Positions 55,934-64,000 of a stretch of DNA of 64,000 bases are shown here, in pieces. A program made the position numbers and the translations under genes. The stretch spans positions 1,178,001 to 1,242,000 of the forward strand of contig CAVTJK010000004.1 in the NCBI GenBank assembly GCA_963734965.1, read 5' to 3'. The stretch comes from UBA4742 sp963734965 (GTDB taxonomy: Bacteria > Actinomycetota > Acidimicrobiia > Acidimicrobiales > Acidimicrobilacustridaceae). Each line of letters opens with the position of its first letter. Position 1 is the first letter of the stretch. The notes under the pieces were generated by a model. It saw only the letters and a list, made by a program, of their open reading frames with translations, ran no database searches and was not told where the DNA came from.

Positions 55934-57562
55934 TCACGATCCGTCTCGCCGGAGCAGCATCACCCCCGAAGGAGTCCCGCCCCCGGTCGTCACGACCGCC
56001 GTCGCCGCTCCCGCGACCTGACGCTCGTCGGCCTCGTGGCGCAGCTGCTTCACCGCTTCGTACAGGAAGCCGAACCCGTGGGTCCGGCCCTCGCTGAGCT
56101 GGCCGCCGTGGGGGTTGACGGGCAGCTCGCCGTCGAGGGCGATCCGACGGCCGCCGTCGAGCCAGTCCTGCGCCTCCCCCAGCTCGCAGAAGCCGAGCGC
56201 CTCGATCCACGACACCGCGTTGAAGGTGAAGCCGTCGTAGACGAGGGCCAGGTCGACGTCGTCGGGGCGCAGGCTGGTCCTGGTCCAGAGATGGGCGGCC
56301 TGGCCCAGCACCTGGGGTTCGTGGGTGATGGTGCCCTGGTCCCACGAGACACGCTCGAGGATCTGGGTGCCGACGGCCTCGACGCGGATCGCGGCGCGGG
56401 GGAGGTCGCCGGCGACCGAGGCGTCCGAGACGACGACGGCGATCGAGCCGTCGCACGGCACGTCGCAGTCGTACAGGCCGAACGGCGTCGTGATCGGCCG
56501 CGCCGCGAAGTAGTCGTCCATGGTCATCGGGTCGCGGTAGATGGCCGCCGGGTTGCGCGCCGCGTTGGCCCGACCGTTGAGCGCGATCAGCCCGAGCAGC
56601 TCGCGCGTGGCGCCGTAGCGATGCAGGTACTGGTTGGCGTTGGCGCCGATCCAGTTGGCCGCCGACATGGCCCCGAAGGGAGCCTGCCACTGGTGCCAGC
56701 CCGATGCCCGGCCGCCCCCGGCGCCCGCGGCCAGGCCGAGGTTGGCGAACGTCGATTCCCAGACCGTGCGGAAGCACAGCACGTGACGGCACAGGCCACT
56801 CGACACGGCCAGCATGGCGGCGATGACCGCGCCGCCCGGCCCGGGGAGGTCGCCGCCGCCGTTGATCCAGGTGGGGTGGAGCCGCAGCGCCTCCTCGACC
56901 GCCGTCACGCCGCCCTCGCTCATGCCCATCCCGGCCGACCCCGGGTAGGTCGACAGGCCGTCGATGTCGTCGAAGGTCAGGCCGGCGTCGGCCACCGCCT
57001 CGACGCAGGCGTCCACGGTCAACGACAGCGGGTCCACCATGAGGCGTCGGCCGATGGCCGATCGCCCGACGCCCGACAGCACGACCCGGTGCTCGAACCG
57101 CTCGCCGCTGACCGGCGCCGTCGGCTCCGGACGGAGTGGGGGCTCGGTCGGGTCGGTCGCGTCGGCCTCGCCCGTCGGTTCGAACATCGGCAGCCACACG
57201 TCGTCGTGGGGCTCGAACCGGACCATGACCGGCTGACCGATGTGCACGTCGTCGGGATCACACCCGACGATGTTCGTCGTGAGACGGACGTGGGGGTCCT
57301 CGGCCAACGCCACCACCGCGATGGCGTAGGGCGGCGTCATGTCGGGCAGCCACTGATGGCGGTTGACCGTGTAGCCGACGACCGTCGCCCGGCCCGAGAC
57401 CACGGTGGGCGTCGACGAGCGGCTGCGACACGTCGGACAGATGGGCACCGGTGGGTGCACGAGCTGACCGCAGTCGGTGCAGCCCTGGATGCGCAGCTGG
57501 CCGTCGGCCCCGCCGGTCCAGAACCAACCGGTCCAGGGGGTCACCTCCGGGAGCGGCCTCAC
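55934..57562 (-). CDS. DUF35 zinc-ribbon/OB - thiolase-like (lipid-transfer/Ltp2-type) fusion
   Basis: 542 residues. The GTG at 57562 overlaps the upstream stop (GTGA). Residues 1-130 are a DUF35 module: rubredoxin-like CTDCGQLVHPPVPICPTC (two C-x-x-C) and an OB-fold (ATVVGYTVNRHQWLPDM). Residues 155-542 are a thiolase-fold domain of the non-condensing Ltp type: FDDIDGLSTYPGSAGMGMSE, ANWIGANANQYLHRYGATRE, LVYDGFTFNAVSWIEALGFC and VNPHGGQLSEGRTHGFGFLY. In steroid degradation, separate Ltp2 and DUF35 proteins form an aldolase that cleaves a hydroxyacyl-CoA side chain; here both are one chain. Probable retro-aldol or thiolytic C-C cleavage. Confidence 0.88.
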   Translation of the reverse strand: MRPLPEVTPWTGWFWTGGADGQLRIQGCTDCGQLVHPPVPICPTCRSRSSTPTVVSGRATVVGYTVNRHQWLPDMTPPYAIAVVALAEDPHVRLTTNIVGCDPDDVHIGQPVMVRFEPHDDVWLPMFEPTGEADATDPTEPPLRPEPTAPVSGERFEHRVVLSGVGRSAIGRRLMVDPLSLTVDACVEAVADAGLTFDDIDGLSTYPGSAGMGMSEGGVTAVEEALRLHPTWINGGGDLPGPGGAVIAAMLAVSSGLCRHVLCFRTVWESTFANLGLAAGAGGGRASGWHQWQAPFGAMSAANWIGANANQYLHRYGATRELLGLIALNGRANAARNPAAIYRDPMTMDDYFAARPITTPFGLYDCDVPCDGSIAVVVSDASVAGDLPRAAIRVEAVGTQILERVSWDQGTITHEPQVLGQAAHLWTRTSLRPDDVDLALVYDGFTFNAVSWIEALGFCELGEAQDWLDGGRRIALDGELPVNPHGGQLSEGRTHGFGFLYEAVKQLRHEADERQVAGAATAVVTTGGGTPSGVMLLRRDGS

Positions 57563-58623
57563 GCCGGTGATCCCCCACCCAGGTGGGCGACGATCTGGGG
57601 CAGCTCGGCGGTCGTGCGGATGCCGGGCGCGGCCTCGCACACGACCGGCACCGCGTTCACGGCGCGGTTGGCCGTGTAGCCGGGGGTCGATTCGGCCATG
57701 CGCTCGAGCGGCACGGCCAATCGGATCTCGACATCGAGGGGACAGTCGCCGTCGACGCGCACCCGCCACCCTCCCCCACGCAACTCCCAGTCGGCGTCGA
57801 TGTCGGTCGAGCAGTACCAGGTGGCGCTGAAGCTGATCAGGTCCTCACCGTCGCGCCGCCCCGAGACCGTCATGCGCTGCCCGGCGACCGTCCCGGCGGG
57901 AATCGTCCCCGCCGCGATCTCGATGTCGCGCGTCGCTACCGCGACCTCGCCGCTCGATTCGACCGAGTCCAGCGGCAGGCCGACGGCATCGGCCACTTGG
58001 CGCAGCGACGGGCCGAACGACGCCGCCCCGTGGGCCCAGCGCCCGGGGTCGAACGATTCGCGGTCCTTGCCGTAGCCCATCAGGTCGAACAGCAGCACGG
58101 GCGAGTCGCGGCTCGACAGGTCGGCGAACTCCTCGATCCGCACGCGGTCGAGCCGACGCTGCAGCGAGGTGAGCACGATCGGGACGGCCTCGGAGATGAA
58201 CCCCGGGCTGCTGCCGGTGCAGTGGATCGAGGTGCCGCCCTCCGCGCACGCCGCCTCGACACGAGCCCGGATGGCGGGGTCCATGCTCGGGGCGTGGTGG
58301 AACTCGCCGGCGGTGGCGACCACGTTGTGACCCGATGCGAGCAGCCGGCAGATCACGTCGAAGTCGACGCCCTGCTGCATGTAGAGCACGCAGTCGGCCT
58401 CGATGGCGACGACCTCGTCGACGTCGCGCGTGGCCGCGATGCCCGTCGGGCCCAGCCCGCACAGGTCGCCGGCGTCTCGCCCTTCCTTGTCCGGTGCCGT
58501 GACGTACAGGCCGACCAGGCTCAGCTGGGGATGCTCGATGACCTGGCGCAGCGAGCGCGACCCGATGTTGCCGGTCGCCCACTGCACGACCCGGTAGGTC
58601 GGCGTCGTCGTCGGATCGGACAT
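57559..58623 (-). CDS. NAD(P)-binding oxidoreductase of the dihydrodipicolinate reductase/diaminopentanoate dehydrogenase-like family
   Basis: 354 residues. The N-terminal Rossmann domain reads RVVQWATGNIGSRSLRQVIE and VGLYVTAPDKEGRDAGDLCG; IEADCVLYMQQGVDFDVICR and GSSPGFISEAVPIVLTSLQR follow. This is the mycobacterial DapB-N-like group (also annotated NAD(P)H-dependent amine dehydrogenase), whose real substrates are mostly unknown. Frequently adjacent to lipid-transfer/thiolase genes, as here. Overlaps the downstream fusion gene by 4 bp and follows the lyase gene by 3 bp. Confidence 0.82.
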   Translation of the reverse strand: MSDPTTTPTYRVVQWATGNIGSRSLRQVIEHPQLSLVGLYVTAPDKEGRDAGDLCGLGPTGIAATRDVDEVVAIEADCVLYMQQGVDFDVICRLLASGHNVVATAGEFHHAPSMDPAIRARVEAACAEGGTSIHCTGSSPGFISEAVPIVLTSLQRRLDRVRIEEFADLSSRDSPVLLFDLMGYGKDRESFDPGRWAHGAASFGPSLRQVADAVGLPLDSVESSGEVAVATRDIEIAAGTIPAGTVAGQRMTVSGRRDGEDLISFSATWYCSTDIDADWELRGGGWRVRVDGDCPLDVEIRLAVPLERMAESTPGYTANRAVNAVPVVCEAAPGIRTTAELPQIVAHLGGGSPA

Positions 58624-58626
58624 GGC

Positions 58627-59551
58627 TCAGGCGTCTCCCTGCTCGGAGCGGGCCAGGTCGGCCCGGTGCAACACGTTGGCCGCCAACCGCATGTGGGCGG
58701 CATCGACGAGCCGACCGTCGCGGCCGATGGCGCCCACGCCCTCGGCTTCGGATCGACGGTAGATCTCGAGCGACTCGGTGGCGTCGGCGATCTCGTCGGC
58801 CGTCGGGGCGAACACCTCGTTGGCGATCGGGATCTGGCTGGGGTGGATCGCCCACTTGCCGTCGTAGCCCAGCAGGCTGGCGTGCTCGGCCGCCCGTCGG
58901 TAGCCGTCGGGGTCCTGGTAGGCGGGGTAGGGAGCGTCGATGGCGTCGATGCCGGCGCCCCGGGCCGCGGCCAGGATCTGGACACGGGCGAAGTGCCAGA
59001 AGTCGCCGGGGTAGTCGGTGACGGGATCGAAGTTGCCGTCCACGCGCGCGTGCATCGAGGCAGAGAGGTCTCCGGCACCGAAGATGAGCGCCTCGAGCCG
59101 ATCGCTGGACTTGGCGATCTCGGCCGCGTTCGACAACCCCTCGGCCTCCTCGATGAGCACCTCGAGGCCGATGCGCTTGTCCAGGCCCAGCTTCGCCTCC
59201 AGCTGGGTGAGCAGCACGTCGAACCACCAGACGTCTCGCGCCGTGCGGGCCTTGGGCACGATGATGACGTCGAGCGACTCGCGGGCGCCGGTGACGACCT
59301 CGACCACGTCGCCGTGGCACCAGGGGGTGTCGAGGCCGTTCACGCGCACGGCGCGGACGGTGCGGCCCCAGTCCTGACCGGTCAAGGCGTTCGACCGCGA
59401 TGGCCCGCGCCGACTCCTTCACGAGCGGCGCGCACGCGTCCTCGAGATCGAGGAACACGAGGTCGGCGCCCGAGGAGGGCGCCTTCTCGCACATGCGCTC
59501 GCTGCTGGCGGGAGTGGCCAGCTCCGATCGGCGGGCCCGGGGTTCGTGCAC
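58627..59551 (-). CDS. CoA-ester lyase (HpcH/HpaI/citrate-lyase beta family), one frameshift
   Basis: About 307 residues. The GTG at 59551 leads into RRSELATPASSERMCEKAPS and GADLVFLDLEDACAP (metal-binding EDA). An extra C near 59389 shifts the frame before ALTGQDWGRTVRAVRVNGLD. The rest contains LDVIIVPKARTARDVWWFD, GLEVLIEEAEGLSNAAEIA (catalytic Glu), FGAGDLSASMHARVDGN and GKWAIHPSQIPIANEVF. Members cleave malyl-CoA, citramalyl-CoA or related 3-hydroxyacyl-CoAs by retro-Claisen reaction. In this operon it probably releases acetyl-CoA or glyoxylate from a pathway intermediate. Confidence 0.85.
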
Positions 59552-59573
59552 GGTTGCCTCCGTGGTCGAGTCA

Positions 59574-60776
59574 TCAGATGACGCCGGCCGCCCGCAGGGC
59601 GGCGAGACGATCGGGGGCGAGGCCGAGCAGTTCGCCGTAGACCGCGTCGTTGTCGGCGCCGAGGGCGCGACCGAGGTGGTCGATCCGTCCCGGCGTCTCG
59701 CTCAGGAGCGCGACGGGACCCTGGACGCGGACGCGGCCCAGGTCGGGATCGTCGAGGCTCCGGAACGTTCCGCGGGCCACGAGGTGCTCGTCGTTGAGCA
59801 GCTGCTCGGCGTCGTAGATGGGGGCGGCAGCCACCTCGGCCTCGAGGAAGAGCTTCATGGCCTCGTCGAGGGTGCGCTCGCGCACCCAGGTCGCCACCAG
59901 CTCGTCGACCTCCTCGCCGCGGGCCTGGCGCCGCACCGGATCGACGTAGTCGGGATCCTCGGCCAGATCGGGTCGGCCGATGGCGCGGTAGACCCGGACG
60001 GCGATGGTGGGCGACGCGCTCGAGATGGCCAGCCACTTGTCGTCGGCGGTGCGGTAGGCGTTGCGCGGCGCGCTGGCCGGCAGCCGGTTGCCGACCCGAC
60101 CAGGGATGATCCCGAGCTGGTCGAAGGACAGCGTCGACGACTCGATCAGGCGGGCCAGCGGCTCGATCAGGTTGACGTCGATGAGCTGGCCTCCGCCGCC
60201 GTGGAGGTCGCGGTGGTACAGCGCCATCATCACCGCCCAGGTGGCCGCCAGGGCGGCCACGCCGTCGGCCAGCATGAACGGCGGCAGGGTCGGTGGCCCG
60301 TCGGGTTCCCCGGTGACCTGGGCGAACCCGCTCATGGCCTCGGCCAGGGTGCCGTAGCCGGGCCGGTCGCTGTTGGGTCCGCCGCGGCCGTAGCCGCTGA
60401 TGTGGACCATGACCAGCTGCGGATGCCGCTCGTGCACCGACTCGTAGTCGAGGCCCCAGCGCTCGAGGGCGCTGGGCCGGTTGCCCACGATCAGCACGTC
60501 GCTGAGGTCGAGCAGCTGGTGGAACAGGTCCTGGCCCTCGGCCTGGCGCAGGTCGAGGGTGACGCAGCGCTTGTTGCGGCTGACGCTCTTCCACACCAGC
60601 CCGATGCCGTCCTTGCGGTCGCCCCAGGTGCGCATCGGATCGCCCGAGCCGGGCTGCTCCACCTTGATGACCTCGGCCCCGAACTCGCCCAGGGCGGTGG
60701 CGACCATCGGGCCGGCGACCAGCGTCGCCGCGTCGACGACGCGCAGCCCCCGCAGCGGGCCAGGTGCGTCAGCCAT
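59574..60776 (-). CDS. CaiB/BaiF (family III) CoA-transferase
   Basis: 400 residues from the ATG at 60776. PLRGLRVVDAATLVAGPMVA, FGAEVIKVEQPGSGDPMRTW, VSRNKRCVTLDLRQAEGQDL, and a catalytic Asp in the GYGTLAEAMSGFAQVTGEPD region where GxD/GxG variants are known (the Asp itself is not obvious here). The C-terminal part has PRNAYRTADDKWLAISSASP and RGTFRSLDDPDLGRVRVQGP. Transfers CoA to an organic acid from a CoA donor. Overlaps the LLM gene upstream by 8 bp. Second gene of the operon. Confidence 0.9.
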   Translation of the reverse strand: MADAPGPLRGLRVVDAATLVAGPMVATALGEFGAEVIKVEQPGSGDPMRTWGDRKDGIGLVWKSVSRNKRCVTLDLRQAEGQDLFHQLLDLSDVLIVGNRPSALERWGLDYESVHERHPQLVMVHISGYGRGGPNSDRPGYGTLAEAMSGFAQVTGEPDGPPTLPPFMLADGVAALAATWAVMMALYHRDLHGGGGQLIDVNLIEPLARLIESSTLSFDQLGIIPGRVGNRLPASAPRNAYRTADDKWLAISSASPTIAVRVYRAIGRPDLAEDPDYVDPVRRQARGEEVDELVATWVRERTLDEAMKLFLEAEVAAAPIYDAEQLLNDEHLVARGTFRSLDDPDLGRVRVQGPVALLSETPGRIDHLGRALGADNDAVYGELLGLAPDRLAALRAAGVI

Positions 60777-62119
60777 GGGCACCGCACTCGGGCCGCTCCA
60801 GCCCGAGGTTCTCGCGCAGGGTGGCGCCGGTGTAGCGGTCACGGAACACGCCCCGGCGCTGCAGCTCGGGCACGACCAGGCGCACGACGTCCTCGTAGGC
60901 ACCGGGCGAGTGCGTGGCGGCGATGACGAAGCCGTCGCAGGCGTCGGTGTTGAACCACTCCTCCATCTGATCGGCGACCTCGGGCCCGGTCCCGACGAAG
61001 CGGGGGCCCTGCAGCAGCGTGGCGCGGTGGCCGGCCAGGTCGGCCAGGGTGACCGTCGCCGCCGATGTGCGGTGCGGATGTTCTGGACCAGTCCCCGGAT
61101 GCCCGACACCGACTCGATCAGCTCGTCGGTGATGGGCGCGTCGAGCTCATGCCCGGAGAAGTCGTAGTTCATCAGCTCGGACAGCAGCGTCAGCGAGGCC
61201 ATCGGGTCGACGAGGTCGTTGAGGAAGACCTGCTCGCGCTCCTGGGCCTGGGCGGTCGACTCGCCCACGACGGTGTAGGCCATCGGCAGCATCTTCACCG
61301 CGTCCGGATCGCGGCCGACCTCGGCCAGCTTCTCCTTCTGGTCCTTGTAGTGCGACCGGGCGACGTCGATGCCGGGGTCGCCGGTGAAGATGAGCTCGGC
61401 CCAGCGAGCGGCGAAGTCGCGGCCCCGACCCGACGACCCGGCCTGCAGCAGCACCGGGCGACCCTGGGGCGAGCGCGGCACGGTGAGCGGACCCCGGACC
61501 TTGAACCACTCGCCGTCGTAGTCGAGCTCGTGGACCTTGTCGGGTCGGCGAAGACGCCGTTGGCCCGGTCGAGGACGAGGGCGTCGTCCTCCCAGGTGTC
61601 CCACAGGGCGGCGATCGCCTCGAGGAACTCGTCGGCGCGGTCGTAGCGCTCGTCGTGGCCGAGCACGTGATCGACGCCGAAGTTCTGGGCCTCGCTGTCG
61701 TTCACCGAGGTGACGACGTTCCACGCCGCCCGACCGCCGGTGAGGTGGTCGAGGGTGGCGAAGGTGCGGGCCACGTGGAACGGCGAGTAGTAGGTCGTCG
61801 AGTAGGTCGCGCCGAGGCCGATCGAGCGGGTGGCGGCGGCCAGGACGCCGAGCACGATGCTGAGGTCGAGCTTCACCGGGCGAGCGCCGTGGCGGACGGC
61901 CTCGGCCACCGACCCCCCGTAGATGCCCGGCATGGCCAGCCGGTCGTCGAAGAACATCATGTCGAAGCAGCCCTCTTCGAGGGTGCGACCCAGCTTCTCG
62001 TAGTAGCTCGCGGTCAGGAATCCGTGCTCGGTGGCAGGATGGCGCCACGAGCCGGCGTAGACGGTGGTGTTGCCCGCCTGCATGAACCCCACCAGCGACA
62101 TCTGCTTCGACGAACTCAT
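60769..62119 (-). CDS. LLM-class monooxygenase, NtaA/SnaA/DszA family (two frameshifts)
   Basis: About 450 residues. MSLVGFMQAGNTTVYAGSWR, EGCFDMMFFDDRLAMPGIYG, ATYSTTYYSPFHVARTFATL, GRAAWNVVTSVNDSEAQNFG and FLEAIAALWDTWEDDALVLD are unmistakable for this family. One missing base near 61542 and a shift near 61070 break the frame. The remainder (DKVHELDYDGEWFKVRGPLT, LLQAGSSGRGRDFAARWAEL, then MEEWFNTDACDGFVIAATHS) restores the full enzyme. A reduced-FMN-dependent oxygenase; substrates in the family include nitrilotriacetate and sulfur heterocycles. First gene of the GntR-linked operon; it needs a flavin reductase not seen here. Confidence 0.87.
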
Positions 62120-62145
62120 GTGTGCTCCTTGCCCATGGACCCATC

Positions 62146-62177
62146 TGAAATCTAAGAATGTGATATGTCAGATTTCA
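62146..62177. promoter_or_regulatory. Inverted repeat TGAAATCT-N16-AGATTTCA (GntR operator candidate)
   Basis: Perfect 8-bp arms that span the ATG (62165) of the GntR gene and lie 27-58 bp upstream of the divergent monooxygenase start (62119). The AT-rich tract stands out in this GC-rich window. Placement predicts repression of both genes, with autoregulation by blocking initiation. Confidence 0.6.
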
Positions 62178-62891
62178 AGTCCGGGTCTCGGACGGCCGAT
62201 CGCACGACCCCTCCTGCCCCTCGGGGCGCGTCCCGATCGATCGGCGGGACCGTCCGCGCCCGGGCCGCCAGCGAGCTGCGCGACCGGATCCTCACCGGGC
62301 GGCTGGCGCCGGGACACGCGACTCGACCTCGACGAGCTCACCGAGGAGTTCGGCACCAGCCGGACCCCGGTGCGCGAGGCGCTGCTCGAGCTGTCCTACG
62401 AGGGACTGGTGACGGTGACCCCCCGCAGCGGGATCACCGTCGTCGGGATCACGCCCGACGACGCCGTCGACAACTTCGCCGTGCTGGCCGCCCTGGCCGG
62501 CAAGGCGGCCGAGTGGGCCACGACCCGCATCACCGAGGCCCAGCTGGTCGAGCTGCGCGCGCTGGCCGAGGCCATCGACGGCGACGCCGACGTCGTGGCC
62601 GCCAACCGGCGCTTCCACCGGGCCCTGAACCTGGCCTCGGGCTCGCCCCGCCTGCTGACCTACCTCCGCCAGGCGGTGCGGGTGGTGCCCGACAGCTACT
62701 TCGAGCTGTTCCCCGAACAGGAGCGGCGCAGCCGGATCGAGCACGCGGCGCTGCTCGAGGCCATCGGCCGCGGCGACGCGCCGGCGGCCCGCACGATCGC
62801 CGAAGCCCACGTGCTCGACGCCGGCGCCGCGCTGGGCGATTGGCTGCGCGCCACCACCGCCGATCCGTCGACCCCATCGGCCCACCGCTAG
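62165..62891 (+). CDS. GntR-family regulator (FadR subgroup, FCD domain), one frameshift
   Basis: About 241 residues from the ATG at 62165. The winged-helix domain reads ASELRDRILTGRLAPG and LDLDELTEEFGTSRTPVREA (recognition helix SRTPVREALLEL), followed by an FCD ligand-binding domain of helices (FAVLAALAGKAAEWATTRIT, ADVVAANRRFHRALNLASGS, SRIEHAALLEAIGRGDAPAA) with metal-binding His residues in FHRALN and IEHAALL. An extra C near 62315 shifts the frame inside the DNA-binding domain. Likely senses an acid or acyl-CoA of the divergent operon. Confidence 0.88.
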
Positions 62892-62904
62892 GAGGCGCCG
62901 GCGC

Positions 62905-62947
62905 CCGAGCTCACCCGGCGGGGCGGCGACGGCTCGGGTGAGCACGG
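62905..62947. terminator. Hairpin between convergent genes
   Basis: CCGAGCTCACCCG / CGGGTGAGCACGG, 12 of 13 pairs, around an 17-base loop. It is in the 72-bp gap between the convergent GntR and amidohydrolase genes and could terminate both. No T tract. Confidence 0.45.
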
Positions 62948-62963
62948 CCCGCTCTGGTGCCGG

Positions 62964-64000
62964 TCAGCTGTTGGCGGCGGCGACCGCGGCCCGCGCCCGT
63001 CGGCGGAACCCCTCGAGCTTCTCGTCGGGGGTGCGCACCCGTGTGCTGCGCGACATGATCGACACGTCGTGGCCCGCGCCGCGCCGGCGCAGCGCGCCCA
63101 CCGTCGCCTCGGCCTTGGGCACGTGGACGAACGGATCGAACGAGTACCAGCGCATGGCGTTCTCGTGGGTGATCTTGGCGATCTCGTCGTCGGGCACGTC
63201 GTTGGCCACGAACACCGCGTTCAGCTCCTCGGGCGCCGTCGGCCACATCGAGTCGCTGTGGGGGTAGTCGGCCTCCCACGCCATGTTGTCGACGCCGATC
63301 CGATGGCGCAGCTCGACACCCACCGGGTCGCTGATGAAGCAGGTGAGGAAGTGCTCGCGGAACACCTCCGACGGGAGCCGGCCACCGAAGTCCTGGAGCG
63401 TCCAGGCCCGGTGCATCTCGAAGGTGCGGTCGACCCGGTCGAGGAAGTACGGGACCCAACCCGTGCCGCCCTCGGACAGCGCGACGCGCAGGTCGGGGAA
63501 GTTCTTCAGCACGCGCGACCAGAGCAGATCGGCCGCCGCCGACTGGATGTTCATCGGCTGCAACGTGATCATCACGTCGGGCGGCGAGTCGACGGCCGGG
63601 ACCGACAGCCGTCCCGACGAGCCGAGGTGGATCGACAGCACGGTGCCGGTGTCGCAGCACGCCTGCCACAGCGGGTCCCAGTACTCGTCGTGGAAGCTCG
63701 GGTAGCCGAGGGCGGCCGGGTTCTCGGTGAAGCTGAGCGAGTGGCAGCCCTTGGCCGCGGTGCGCCGCACCTCGTCGGCGGTCTCCTGCGGATCCCAGAT
63801 GACCGGGACGGCCATCGGGATGAACCGACCGGGATGGGCGCCGCACCACTCGTCGATGTGCCAGTCGTTGTAGGCCCGCACGAGCGCCAGCGACAGGTCG
63901 CGATCCTCTGATGCGAAGACGCGGGCGGTGAAGGTCGGGAACGACGGGAAGTTCATCGAGGCCAGCACGCCGCCGGCGTCCATGTCCTTGACGCGCTCGT
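62964..64000 (-). CDS. Amidohydrolase family 2 protein (5' partial)
   Basis: The frame is open through the right edge of the window, so the N-terminus with the D-x-D-x-H metal motif is missing; an ATG at 63983 is internal. The visible 345 residues have GRFIPMAVPVIWDPQETADE, KGCHSLSFTENPAALGYPSF, GTVLSIHLGSSG (His ligand), LRVALSEGGTGWVPYFLDRV and DNMAWEADYPHSDSMWPTAP (Asp), the standard signature of actinobacterial amidohydrolase-2 proteins. Related to the gene at 39756-40955. Probably a zinc-dependent hydrolase or decarboxylase of the catabolic island. Confidence 0.9.
   Translation of the reverse strand, partial: ERVKDMDAGGVLASMNFPSFPTFTARVFASEDRDLSLALVRAYNDWHIDEWCGAHPGRFIPMAVPVIWDPQETADEVRRTAAKGCHSLSFTENPAALGYPSFHDEYWDPLWQACCDTGTVLSIHLGSSGRLSVPAVDSPPDVMITLQPMNIQSAAADLLWSRVLKNFPDLRVALSEGGTGWVPYFLDRVDRTFEMHRAWTLQDFGGRLPSEVFREHFLTCFISDPVGVELRHRIGVDNMAWEADYPHSDSMWPTAPEELNAVFVANDVPDDEIAKITHENAMRWYSFDPFVHVPKAEATVGALRRRGAGHDVSIMSRSTRVRTPDEKLEGFRRRARAAVAAANS

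Overview
The window is about 64 kb of very GC-rich DNA from an actinobacterium. No ribosomal or marker gene fixes the taxonomy. The gene style suggests a free-living member of Acidimicrobiia or a relative: mycothiol-era families (DinB, TIGR03084), many CaiB/BaiF CoA-transferases, paralogous enoyl-CoA hydratases, two-gene acyl-CoA dehydrogenase units, luciferase-like monooxygenases and leaderless TANNNT promoters. That placement is an inference. Both window ends cut genes: a FUSC-type membrane protein on the left and an amidohydrolase on the right.

Left part (1-31 kb). After the FUSC protein and an EamA/DMT transporter comes a compact plus-strand cluster: tRNA-Lys(CTT), a membrane-anchored esterase, a class II lysyl-tRNA synthetase, a very large metallophosphoesterase/membrane/MprF-like lysyltransferase fusion, and an APC amino-acid permease. 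The last three genes overlap by 4 bp at each junction. It reads as a complete lysine uptake, Lys-tRNA, lysyl-lipid module and is the most interesting locus here. Next come DinB plus a stand-alone LigD phosphoesterase-domain protein, a secreted DUF11/Ig-like protein, a sugar-nucleotidyltransferase, a Met-rich membrane protein, and an arylsulfatase divergent from a methyltransferase. A COG4705 membrane protein and a phosphodiester glycosidase form an operon downstream of an orphan OmpR-type response regulator. The motif ACTTTGCCGAG recurs upstream of these genes, suggesting a small local regulon. From 22 to 31 kb are TIGR03084, enoyl-CoA hydratase, SDR, amidohydrolase and CoA-transferase genes and an orphan oligopeptide-type binding lipoprotein.

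Right part (31-64 kb). This is a dense acyl-CoA catabolic island in several divergent operons: TetR / enoyl-CoA hydratase / two acyl-CoA dehydrogenases / acyl-CoA synthetase; hydrolase and TetR; synthetase and amidohydrolase; a truncated aldehyde dehydrogenase, P450 and two SDRs; LLM oxidoreductase, thioesterase, a 25-codon SDR remnant and enoyl-CoA hydratase; then a plus-strand operon of aldehyde dehydrogenase, two acyl-CoA dehydrogenases, CoA-transferase, SDR, VOC protein and enoyl-CoA hydratase. It faces a minus-strand operon of LLM monooxygenase, CoA-transferase, CoA-ester lyase, oxidoreductase, DUF35-thiolase fusion and enoyl-CoA hydratase. A divergent GntR gene, whose start codon lies inside an inverted repeat, probably controls the latter. 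The gene content fits activation, oxidation and C-C cleavage of a cyclic or branched carboxylic acid, but the substrate cannot be read from sequence.

Quality warning. Many genes contain single-base indels, mostly insertions. About 25 of them are crowded into 47.6-53.4 kb, while the encoded proteins remain recognisable and complete. This looks more like consensus error than natural decay. Positions of junctions are given to a few bases only.
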